In this document: in pieces, positions 1 to 5,368 of the stretch
How positions within the stretch are numbered: the stretch's first letter is position 1
Layout of the letters: each line of letters begins with the position of its first letter
Source of the DNA: Solobacterium sp.
GTDB lineage: Bacteria; Bacillota_I; Bacilli_A; Erysipelotrichales; Erysipelotrichaceae
Assembly (NCBI GenBank): GCA_017536845.1
Contig: JAFWCP010000407.1
Span: 1-5,368, forward strand
DNA length: 5,368 nt
Direction: 5' to 3'
Program-made: the position numbers and the translations under genes
Notes under the pieces: model-generated
The model's input: only the letters and a program-made list of their open reading frames with translations
Databases searched by the model: none
Told to the model about the DNA's origin: nothing

Positions 1-1
1 A

Positions 2-118
2 CGGGCTATTGTAGAGACTGTCAAGGGGCTACATGCATTTCCGGAAGAAATCTTAAGAAAAAAACTGCAGAAAAATGGCAGAATATCAAATATTCCTGAC
101 ATTTCGGTGACGAACTGA
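2..118 (+). CDS. Possible C-terminal end of an unidentified protein (partial, 5' end outside window)
   Basis: Reading from base 2, 38 codons stay open to a TGA at 116-118. The peptide is charged and amphipathic and ends in NIPDISVTN. I do not recognise it. A second + frame, from base 1, is also open for 32 codons to a TGA at 97-99 and includes a cysteine-rich GYCRDCQGATC stretch, so the true frame is not certain and neither may be coding. No + strand intrinsic terminator is obvious after the stop. The stretch is about 41% GC, against about 57% in sampled lines of the neighbouring genes. If real, the gene converges on the reductase gene. Open frames this short are expected by chance, so confidence is low. 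The rest of 1-209 holds only the terminator at 151-188. Confidence 0.3.
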   Translation, partial: RAIVETVKGLHAFPEEILRKKLQKNGRISNIPDISVTN

Positions 119-150
119 TGGGTTTCAGGGGATTTTTCCTTCATTCTCCA

Positions 151-188
151 TGGAAAAGAAAACTGCAGGAAAGGTCAGTTCCTGCAGT
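151..188 (-). terminator. Intrinsic terminator of the flavoprotein reductase gene
   Basis: A perfect 10-bp stem, ACTGCAGGAA at 162-171 and TTCCTGCAGT at 179-188, encloses a 7-nt loop. On the - strand the stem is followed by a T-rich run (TTTTCTTTTCC, + positions 151-161). It lies 22 bp beyond the TAA of the reductase gene, the expected place for a rho-independent terminator. It indicates that the reductase transcript ends here and includes no further gene to the left. Confidence 0.85.
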
Positions 189-209
189 GATTGTCAGGTT
201 TATTGTCTG

Positions 210-1967
210 TTATCTGACGTTTTCAGCCATGACCTTGCCGGCAATCCTGCCGAAGACAAAACTGTCACCCAGGCCGGAGCCGTCTACCCGGAAGGTGCCG
301 TGGAAACCGCCGGTCACTTCGCCGGCCGCATACAGGCCGTCAATGACTTCGCCCTCGGTATTGAGTACCTGGGTCTGGTCGTTGATCAGGATGCCGCCCA
401 TGAAGTAATGCGCACCGACGCCGAAACGATACCCGTAGAGAGTCCCTTCCAGACTGTTGAGATTCTTGTCTTTGCCAAAAGCATCATCCGTTCCGTCAGA
501 AATATCTTCATTGAAAGCAGCAATCGTTGCGGCCAGTGCTTTGCCGTCAAGGCCAAGCTTTTCCGCCAGTTCTTCTGCTGTGTCGCCAGAGACGACATAG
601 CCGTTTTTCAGCAATGTCTGCAGGGAATCGTTCATACCCGATTCATCAAAGACCGCATAGACTTCGCCCTTGTCCTGGGCCAGGATCTGATCAGGAATTT
701 CAAACCCTTCGGCAGTGAAGCGCTCGGACCTGTTGTTGACATAAATCGCATCGGGTGTAAAGCCGCCCGGCAGATTGAACGGCAGCAGCATGCCATAACC
801 GGGAATAACAGCCGGGAAGGTCTGGATGGCATCCAGGTTGACCGCATCAGCGCCGACAGCCTGGGCCATGAGCAGGCCTTCGCCGGTGGTCGGTGCGGTT
901 TCATCGGTAATCGCGTTGGCAAGGGCCGGATTGACCTTGCCGACAAGTTCGGAATTCTGGCCGAAGCCGCCGGTTGCCAGCAGGATGGCCTTGCCGGTGA
1001 AGGTGACCTCTTCCCCGTTTTCATTCCTTGCAATGACGCCTGTCACCTTGCCGTTTTCTTCGACCAGGTCATGGGCATCCATGGAATAGTACACGGTGAT
1101 GCCTTCTTCACTGATCTTCTTCGAAACCAGGCTGATCAGCGTCACCGCGGTGGTGCCGTTGGTACGGTCCTGCAGCAGGTAATAATTCTGGTCCTTGTTG
1201 CGCTCATCCTTGTTGATCTCCACCTCAAAGGAAGCACCGATGCCGCTGAGCCTGTCGATTGTCTCACCGGAATTCTCCGCAAACGCCCTGTCCAGGTCTT
1301 CTCTGGCATCTTCGTTGTTTATCTGCAGGCTGACCAGGCCTTCCACCGATGCGCCGGCTTCTTTGTATTCCTGGCTTTCCAGCTGTACTTTCGCGTCGGC
1401 ACCGTTGATGCCGTTGGTCGCACAGACCGTATTGCCGCCCAGAATGTTGGACTTTTCCAGCAGGATGACAGAAGCACCTGCCTCATGGGCCGCAATTGCT
1501 GCACTCATGCCGGCGGCACCGCCGCCGACCACGATGATGTCGGCTTCGGTTTCATAGGAACTCGTCTTCCCGTAACCGGCCGCACCGGTAAGCTTTGCCG
1601 GGTCTGCCCCGGCCTGTCTGACGCAGTCGTTGAGCGCTTCGATAAAAGCGGACGCTGAAATGGTGGCACCGGCCACATTGTCAAGGTCAACGCCCTGGGT
1701 TTCCAGAACGATGGCTTTCATCTTGTTCATCGCCTCAACACCGATGCTTTCGGTTTCCTGCGATTCAATCCTGATATCCTCAATGCGCTCGGCGCTGAAG
1801 GTAACTGCAGTACTCACATCACCGTTTCTTCCTGCCGCTCTGGCGGTAAAGGTACCGGGTGTAAAGGTGCCGCGTTCAGAGGCTGCCGAGGAAGCAGGTG
1901 CTGAAGAGACTGCCGAGCAGCCGGTCATAAGCATCATTGCCGCTAAGGCGCAGATCAGTTTTTTCAT
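210..1967 (-). CDS. Lipoprotein FMN-/FAD-binding reductase of the fumarate/urocanate reductase-like family
   Basis: 585-residue extracytoplasmic flavoprotein, probably a terminal reductase for an unsaturated organic acceptor. Residues 1-17 are a lipoprotein signal (MKK, hydrophobic core, MTGC with C17 as lipidation site). Residues about 37-120 form an FMN_bind domain with DNVAGAT (96-102), the ApbE flavin-transferase target pattern, which predicts FMN phosphoester-linked to T102. Residues about 142-585 form the FAD_binding_2 domain: GGGAAG (148-153), GGNT (177-180), ATGGFG (331-336), AHYFMGG (519-525), HGTFR (556-560) and GRIAG (573-577). The start at 1967 is chosen over the in-frame ATG at 2012 because it has GGAGG nine bases upstream and begins the signal peptide; the longer form would put RRIRRRKTK before it. 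By eye, most substrate residues of Shewanella fumarate reductase are replaced (QTFP for QAHP, Y521 for the second His of HHTMGG, no match to Arg402), so fumarate is unlikely. R560 is kept. The gene is single, diverges from a LysR gene and has its own terminator. Family is secure; substrate is unknown. Confidence 0.93.
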   Translation of the reverse strand: MKKLICALAAMMLMTGCSAVSSAPASSAASERGTFTPGTFTARAAGRNGDVSTAVTFSAERIEDIRIESQETESIGVEAMNKMKAIVLETQGVDLDNVAGATISASAFIEALNDCVRQAGADPAKLTGAAGYGKTSSYETEADIIVVGGGAAGMSAAIAAHEAGASVILLEKSNILGGNTVCATNGINGADAKVQLESQEYKEAGASVEGLVSLQINNEDAREDLDRAFAENSGETIDRLSGIGASFEVEINKDERNKDQNYYLLQDRTNGTTAVTLISLVSKKISEEGITVYYSMDAHDLVEENGKVTGVIARNENGEEVTFTGKAILLATGGFGQNSELVGKVNPALANAITDETAPTTGEGLLMAQAVGADAVNLDAIQTFPAVIPGYGMLLPFNLPGGFTPDAIYVNNRSERFTAEGFEIPDQILAQDKGEVYAVFDESGMNDSLQTLLKNGYVVSGDTAEELAEKLGLDGKALAATIAAFNEDISDGTDDAFGKDKNLNSLEGTLYGYRFGVGAHYFMGGILINDQTQVLNTEGEVIDGLYAAGEVTGGFHGTFRVDGSGLGDSFVFGRIAGKVMAENVR

Positions 1968-1976
1968 CTTGGTTTT

Positions 1977-1981
1977 CCTCC
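1977..1981 (-). promoter_or_regulatory. Ribosome-binding site that fixes the reductase start
   Basis: The - strand reads GGAGG, nine bases before ATG at 1967. This decides the start in favour of the MKK lipoprotein signal rather than the in-frame ATG at 2012, which would also lie upstream of the best promoter -10. Confidence 0.85.
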
Positions 1982-1984
1982 GTC

Positions 1985-1998
1985 TGATACGTCTATCA
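1985..1998. repeat. Inverted repeat TGATA-CGTC-TATCA at the reductase promoter
   Basis: Perfect 5-bp arms (TGATA 1985-1989, TATCA 1994-1998) flank a 4-bp centre. It overlaps the proposed -10 (1995-2000) and the expected transcription start of the reductase gene. It could be an operator for a repressor or the activation-side LysR site, or a small hairpin at the very 5' end of the transcript. The 14-bp length does not fit the T-N11-A rule. A 10-bp palindrome with a gap can arise by chance. Confidence 0.35.
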
Positions 1999-2023
1999 TA
2001 CGGATCACCCATTTGTCTGAAAA
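1995..2023 (-). promoter_or_regulatory. Candidate sigma-70-type promoter of the reductase gene
   Basis: On the - strand, TTTTCA (+ 2018-2023, 4 of 6 matches to TTGACA) is followed after exactly 17 bp by TATGAT (+ 1995-2000, 5 of 6 to TATAAT). Transcription would start near 1988, giving a leader of about 20 nt before ATG at 1967 that includes the GGAGG. The weak -35 suits a promoter that needs an activator such as the adjacent LysR protein. Confidence 0.55.
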
Positions 2024-2041
2024 TCAGTTTTATGTTACCAT
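2013..2041 (+). promoter_or_regulatory. Weak candidate promoter for the LysR-type regulator gene
   Basis: TTGTCT (2013-2018) and TACCAT (2036-2041) are spaced 17 bp, each with 4 of 6 matches to consensus. The -10 would fall inside the T-N11-A box at 2036-2048, which would explain autorepression, a usual LysR property. The match is poor, so this is tentative. Confidence 0.3.
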
Positions 2042-2062
2042 TGCGGTAGAAAGAAGTTACCA
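2034..2062. promoter_or_regulatory. Candidate LysR binding region: T-N11-A box plus GTTACCA direct repeat
   Basis: TACC-ATTGC-GGTA at 2036-2048 is a perfect 4-bp-arm inverted repeat of exactly 13 bp, so it fits the T-N11-A pattern of LysR-family recognition sites. The 7-mer GTTACCA occurs at 2034-2040 and again at 2056-2062, 22 bp apart, about two helical turns and therefore on the same DNA face. The box is centred near -54 relative to the predicted reductase start, close to but not at the usual -65 recognition position, and lies 18 bp before the regulator's ATG. Binding here could both activate the reductase gene and repress the regulator. Assignment to this LysR protein is inference. Confidence 0.5.
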
Positions 2063-2066
2063 GACA

Positions 2067-2954
2067 ATGAATCTTGATCAGCTGAAAACATTTGTCATCG
2101 TCTATGATGTCGGTTCATTTTCCAAAGCGGAGCGGACCGCCAGCCTTTCCAAACAGTCCATGTACAAGCAGATTGCCGGCCTCGAAAATGAAATCGGCTG
2201 CCCGCTGTTTGAGCGCGGCCGCTCCGGCATCACGCCCACCCCGGCCGGCCGTGTCCTCTACCGGCAGGCCCAGGACCTGCTGAGCCTCTGGAGCACCACC
2301 GTCAGCAGCTGCCGCAAAGCCGGCAGGGCTGAGTTCATCCGCATCGGTTCGGTGGAACACCAGGTGCTGCTGAACCCGGTCAACGAAGCCTTTGCCCGAA
2401 AGTATCCGGACATTGAACTGCGGCGTATCGTCCATCCTGAGCACAGCGGTGAATTCCGTGTCTCCCACAACATCATGGACGTCGGCGAAACCTTCCTGAT
2501 CAACGAAGCGCCGTATGCTTCAATCTACCAGTTCACACCGCTTCTGAAGATGCCGTTTCTGGCCGCCATGGCCCAAAACCATCCCCTGGCGGAAAGAAAA
2601 TCCGTCACCCTGGCGGAGCTGAGTCGTTATGAAACCCTGATCTGCCCGCTGATGCTGGAAAAGGAATTCCTTGCGGATATCCGGGCCGCCTTTGCCGCCC
2701 GTGCGAAAAACCTTCTGGAAACAGATGATGTCGACAACCAGGTCGCAGCAGCCTTTGCCTGCTCCCTTTCGAAGCGGATCCTGATCACGGCAAACCCGTT
2801 TATCTATTCCGTTTCATCGCTTGTCACAGTGCCTCTGGCATCGAAGGCCTTCCGCACCTATGGGCTGATCTGCATGTCACCCCATACCCCGGCAGTGGAC
2901 AAGTACATCGAAACCGCAAAGCGTGTCTACACCGTCAATCCTTTTAAAAAATGA
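2067..2954 (+). CDS. LysR-type transcriptional regulator, probably controls the divergent reductase gene
   Basis: 295-residue cytoplasmic DNA-binding protein, the usual LysR length. Residues 1-60 are the winged helix-turn-helix: MNLDQLKTFV, then the recognition segment FSKAERTASLSKQSMYKQI (18-36), then LENEIGCPLFER and the wing ending TPAG (58-61). A linker helix runs to about 85. Residues about 90-290 form the periplasmic-binding-protein-like effector domain, including NEAFARKYPDIEL (106-118) and NHPLAERKSVTLAEL (171-185). The ATG at 2067 is chosen over the in-frame TTG at 2013 because the canonical domain begins at once after it; the extra 18 residues would cover the operator region and match nothing in the family. 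The Shine-Dalgarno is weak (GAAAGAAG at 2049-2056), suggesting low expression. It is divergent from the reductase gene with 99 bp between starts, the classic LysR-target arrangement. The effector cannot be read from the sequence; it may be the reductase substrate or a relative of it. Confidence 0.93.
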   Translation: MNLDQLKTFVIVYDVGSFSKAERTASLSKQSMYKQIAGLENEIGCPLFERGRSGITPTPAGRVLYRQAQDLLSLWSTTVSSCRKAGRAEFIRIGSVEHQVLLNPVNEAFARKYPDIELRRIVHPEHSGEFRVSHNIMDVGETFLINEAPYASIYQFTPLLKMPFLAAMAQNHPLAERKSVTLAELSRYETLICPLMLEKEFLADIRAAFAARAKNLLETDDVDNQVAAAFACSLSKRILITANPFIYSVSSLVTVPLASKAFRTYGLICMSPHTPAVDKYIETAKRVYTVNPFKK

Positions 2955-2975
2955 CCTCGTCGTGAGGTCATTTTT
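2947..2975. terminator. Bidirectional intrinsic terminator between the LysR gene and tldE
   Basis: A perfect 12-bp stem, AAAAATGACCTC (2947-2958) and GAGGTCATTTTT (2964-2975), encloses a 5-nt loop. The A and T runs serve as U-tracts in both directions. It starts inside the last codons of the LysR gene, whose TGA (2952-2954) is in the 5' arm, and it ends 6 bp beyond the tldE TAA (2982-2984). One element therefore closes both convergent genes. Confidence 0.92.
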
Positions 2976-2981
2976 CATGTC

Positions 2982-4307
2982 TTATTTCCCGGAAATGGCA
3001 CAGCCCTTGAACAGGATGGACGGGCTGGCAATGGTGTGGTAGCTCCAGTCAAGGTCGCTGCCGACTGCCTCAACCCGGTTCATCATGTCGATGAAGTTGC
3101 CGGCAATGGTGATCAGCGATACGCTCTGGGCGCGTTTGCCGTCCTTGACATAATAGCCCATGCACTGCAGGGAGAAGTCGGTCGTCACCCCGTTGATGCC
3201 GGCATGCTGGCCGGCCAGCTCGGTGATGACAAGGCCTTCGCCCATCTTTTCCATCAGGCCTTCAAAGGAAATGTCGGAAGGTTCGATATAACAGTTCATC
3301 GGGGTGACCTCCACCGGGGCGGCGTAGGAGCTCTTGAAGCCGTTGCCGGTGCTTTCCGTCTGCATCCGGGCCGCACTGCGGGAATTCTGCAGCATGGTGA
3401 CGAAACTGCCGTGGTCAACCAGCACCTTGCGGGATGTCGGGCAGCCTTCATCGTCATAGGCGGCCCTCATCAGGGCATCGGGATTGCGGGGGTCATCGAT
3501 GATCGTGATCCTGTCGCTGAACACCTTCGTATTGATCTTGTCACGCAGAGGCGAGATGCCCTTGGAGATCAGGTCGCCGGAGAACATGGAGGAAAGCGAG
3601 GCAAACAGGGAGGTCATCGCTTCGTTTTCGATGATGACGTCATAGCTGCCGCTGGCAAGCGCTTCGCTGTTGAGCTGTAAGAGGGCCTTTTCCGCCGCCT
3701 TTTTCACAAAGCCATCCACATCCAGCTTTGCCGGATCCCGGACGATCTCGACATGGAAGGCATTCTTGATTTCCTCGTTTTCCCTTGCCGCAACACCGGC
3801 AATGACCATCTGCATCTGCGTGCCGTCCTGTACATCCAGGCCGCAGGAGTTGATGATTTCCCTTGTCGAGCTTTCATCCGCCCACTGCAGTTCGTTGATC
3901 ATGAAGATTCTTTCATCATAGGCGAGAAGCTTTTCTTCAATGGTCTTCAGGAGTTTCTGAATCGTTTCCGCATCAGGACGGACAAAGCCGGCGCATGCTT
4001 CCAGCGGTTCTGCCCCGGCCGGGCTCCTGAGGACATCGACATCATCAGAACTGATGGCCTTTGCCTGTTCCTTCATCTTTTCAATCAGTGCTTCCCGTAA
4101 GCTGTCATCGTTGTTTTCCAGGGCAAGGTAAGCCATCTTGCCGTTGTAAATGCCGCGCAGCGATGTCCCGGTGACACGGGATGTCGTAAAGGCCTCCATA
4201 TTCCCTTCATACCACTTCAGTTCGCGGGAAGCGGAAGTGGATGTATAGATTTCAAAACCTTCAAAGCCCTGCTTTCCGGCTTCTTCAATCCAGAGCTGCT
4301 TATTCAT
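2982..4307 (-). CDS. tldE: TldE/PmbA-type subunit of the TldD/TldE metallopeptidase
   Basis: 441 residues, close to the usual 440-450 of TldE/PmbA. This is the partner subunit that forms a complex with TldD in the cytoplasm. In the E. coli pair the complex cuts unfolded peptides, matures microcin B17 and degrades the CcdA antitoxin. Residues about 20-85 are the N-terminal domain, with the YEGNMEAF and TGTSLRGIYNGKMAY stretches. Residues about 225-441 are the C-terminal domain. At the place where TldD has its zinc motif this protein reads ENEAMTSLFASLSSMFSGD (227-245), without HExxxH, as expected for the non-catalytic subunit. Other family stretches are STGNGFKSSYAAPVEVTP (319-336) and AGQHAGINGVTTDFSLQCMG (365-384). 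The ATG has AGGAGG eight bases upstream and overlaps the end of tldD by 8 nt, so the two are co-transcribed and probably translationally coupled. The natural substrate here is unknown. Confidence 0.93.
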   Translation of the reverse strand: MNKQLWIEEAGKQGFEGFEIYTSTSASRELKWYEGNMEAFTTSRVTGTSLRGIYNGKMAYLALENNDDSLREALIEKMKEQAKAISSDDVDVLRSPAGAEPLEACAGFVRPDAETIQKLLKTIEEKLLAYDERIFMINELQWADESSTREIINSCGLDVQDGTQMQMVIAGVAARENEEIKNAFHVEIVRDPAKLDVDGFVKKAAEKALLQLNSEALASGSYDVIIENEAMTSLFASLSSMFSGDLISKGISPLRDKINTKVFSDRITIIDDPRNPDALMRAAYDDEGCPTSRKVLVDHGSFVTMLQNSRSAARMQTESTGNGFKSSYAAPVEVTPMNCYIEPSDISFEGLMEKMGEGLVITELAGQHAGINGVTTDFSLQCMGYYVKDGKRAQSVSLITIAGNFIDMMNRVEAVGSDLDWSYHTIASPSILFKGCAISGK

Positions 4308-5368
4308 TTGCTGTACCTCCTACTGTGATATCACGCACGCGGATGGCCGGCTGGCCGACATCGGTGGGGATGCTGCCGGAAGCGGCACCGCACATGCCCT
4401 GGCCCCGGCCAAGATTGTCCGCCACCATGTCAATGTGCATCAGGATCTCCTGGCCGCTGCCGATCAGGGCTGCGCCTTTGACGGGATATGTGATCTTCCC
4501 GTTTTCAATCATATAGCCTTCTCTGACCGAGAAGTTGAATTCACCGGTCTGGGGATTGACAGATCCGCCGCCCATATTCTTTGCGTACAGGCCTTTTTCA
4601 ATGCCTTTGAACAGGTCTTCAAACTTTGCGTCGCCGGGCAGGATGAAGGTGTTCGACATTCTTGAGGTCGGTTCAAAGCGGTAGGACTGCCGGCGGCCGG
4701 AGCCGGTGGATTCCTTCCCCATGCGGCGGCCGTTGAGACGGTCGATCATGTAGGACTGCAGGATGCCGTCCTTGATCAGCACCCGCTTCTGCTGGAAGTT
4801 GCCTTCATCGTCAATGTTCTGGGAGCCCCAGGCATTGGGGATGGTGCCGTCATCAACGGCAGAAACGCAGGTGCTGGCAATCTGCTTCCCTTCCTTGCCG
4901 GCAAACACGCTCTGGTTCTTCGAGACAACCGAAGCTTCCAGGGCATGGCCGCAGGCTTCATGGAAGATGACACCGCCGAAGGCGTTGTCGATGATGACAT
5001 CCATCTTGCCGGACGGACAGTCTTTCGCACTCAGGTTGACCAGGGCAATCCTGGCTGCCTCTCTGCCCACTTCTTCGGGGGTGATTTCTTCATAGAATTC
5101 CAGGCCTTCGCCGGCGCCGGCGTTATCGCCGCCCGACTGCATGTTGTCGCCTTCCTGGGCAAAGACATTGCACATGATCCTTGTTCTCACCTTGGTATCG
5201 TCAATCAGCCTTCCTTCGCTGTTGGAAATCTGCACCTTCTGCCTGACATTCAGCAGGTTTGCCTGCACCTTGACGATCTTTTCATCCACTTCCCTGGCTG
5301 CCTTGTCGGCCCGGGAAAGCAGAGACGCCTTGTCTTCCAGCGATACGGTTTCAAAGTCAACCTTGACC
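4300..5368 (-). CDS. tldD: TldD catalytic metallopeptidase subunit (partial, N-terminus outside window)
   Basis: The last 355 codons are present and the frame is still open at the right edge. The family is about 460-480 residues, so roughly 110-125 N-terminal residues are missing. A GTG at 5289 is an internal Val codon, not the start: the residues before it (VDFETVSLEDKASLLSRADK) run on in frame and look typical of TldD. The zinc-binding HEACGH, the HExxxH motif of TldD, is at visible residues 136-141 (bases 4945-4962). The third zinc ligand expected in the family, a Cys near the C-terminus, is seen in GMCGAASGSIPTDVGQP (Cys at 4390-4392), followed by the family ending DITVGGT. All visible catalytic residues are intact, so it should be an active subunit paired with tldE directly downstream. 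The promoter lies outside the window. Confidence 0.95.
   Translation of the reverse strand, partial: VKVDFETVSLEDKASLLSRADKAAREVDEKIVKVQANLLNVRQKVQISNSEGRLIDDTKVRTRIMCNVFAQEGDNMQSGGDNAGAGEGLEFYEEITPEEVGREAARIALVNLSAKDCPSGKMDVIIDNAFGGVIFHEACGHALEASVVSKNQSVFAGKEGKQIASTCVSAVDDGTIPNAWGSQNIDDEGNFQQKRVLIKDGILQSYMIDRLNGRRMGKESTGSGRRQSYRFEPTSRMSNTFILPGDAKFEDLFKGIEKGLYAKNMGGGSVNPQTGEFNFSVREGYMIENGKITYPVKGAALIGSGQEILMHIDMVADNLGRGQGMCGAASGSIPTDVGQPAIRVRDITVGGTANE
4316..4321 (-). promoter_or_regulatory. Strong ribosome-binding site for tldE inside the end of tldD
   Basis: The - strand reads AGGAGG, eight bases before the tldE ATG at 4307 and within the last codons of tldD. The junction reads ATGAATAA, in which the tldE start overlaps the tldD stop (4300-4302). 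Ribosomes ending tldD can restart at once, which would keep the two subunits in proportion. Confidence 0.85.

Noticed and set aside
193..218. GTCAG / CTGAC inverted repeat around the reductase stop as an additional terminator
   Set aside because: It has only 5-bp arms with a 16-nt loop and no adjacent T-run on the - strand. The hairpin at 162-188 is far better.
150..1658. Long + strand open frame of 502 codons antisense to the reductase gene
   Set aside because: It is a mirror of GC-rich codon use in the reductase gene. Its translation has no recognisable domain, it crosses the terminator and it has no convincing ribosome-binding site, while the opposite strand has clear family motifs throughout.
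1968..2012. N-terminal extension of the reductase from the ATG at 2012 (15 extra residues)
   Set aside because: It would put nine mostly basic residues ahead of a normal lipoprotein signal, and it lies across the proposed promoter. The ATG at 1967 has GGAGG at good spacing.
2013..2066. Upstream TTG start of the LysR gene (18 extra residues)
   Set aside because: LysR proteins normally begin directly with the MNLDQLKTF-type segment found at 2067. The extension would cover the operator-like sequences and matches nothing in the family.
3036..3680. + strand open frame of 214 codons opposite tldE
   Set aside because: It is fully antisense to well-conserved TldE sequence and has no domain signal. 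It is the same GC-driven shadow effect.
5287..5289. GTG at 5289 as the tldD start
   Set aside because: The frame stays open to the window edge with family-like sequence upstream, and starting here would remove about a quarter of the protein.
1..5368. CRISPR array, tRNA or rRNA genes, insertion-sequence ends, or a phage-defence or toxin–antitoxin system
   Set aside because: No regularly spaced repeats, no cloverleaf or rRNA sequence, and no terminal inverted repeats with target duplications were seen. The clear genes belong to known metabolic, regulatory and peptidase families.

Overview
The window holds five protein-coding regions. Four are clear: a lipoprotein-type FMN/FAD reductase, a divergent LysR-type regulator, and a tldD–tldE protease pair whose tldD runs off the right edge. 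The fifth is a doubtful C-terminal fragment at the left edge. The genes are about 57% GC where I counted sample lines. Strong GGAGG ribosome-binding sites, intrinsic terminators with U-rich tails and a lipoprotein signal with no Gram-negative features point to a Gram-positive anaerobe of the Firmicutes type. Gut Erysipelotrichia or Clostridia are reasonable guesses, because secreted flavinylated reductases next to LysR regulators are common there. This placement is inference, and no species can be read from the sequence.

Layout. Bases 1-209 are poorer in GC (about 41% over the first 120) and carry only a possible 3' gene end on the + strand and a clean intrinsic terminator for the gene to their right. 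Bases 210-1967 (- strand) encode a 585-residue lipoprotein with an N-terminal covalent-FMN domain and a fumarate-reductase-like FAD domain. Bases 1968-2066 are a 99-bp divergent promoter region with a T-N11-A LysR-type box, a 7-mer direct repeat at 22-bp spacing and a second inverted repeat. Bases 2067-2954 (+) encode the LysR-type regulator. A bidirectional terminator at 2947-2975 separates it from the convergent tldE (2982-4307, -) and tldD (4300 to beyond 5368, -), which overlap by 8 nt.

How they work together. The regulator and the reductase look like a substrate-responsive pair: LysR would sense a small organic molecule and switch on an extracytoplasmic reductase that uses it as electron acceptor. 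The reductase keeps the cofactor-binding parts of the family. As I align it by eye, however, it lacks most residues that bind and protonate fumarate in the Shewanella enzyme, so its substrate is probably something else. This is the most interesting point in the window. TldD/TldE form a separate, apparently unrelated transcription unit that should make a cytoplasmic two-subunit metallopeptidase.
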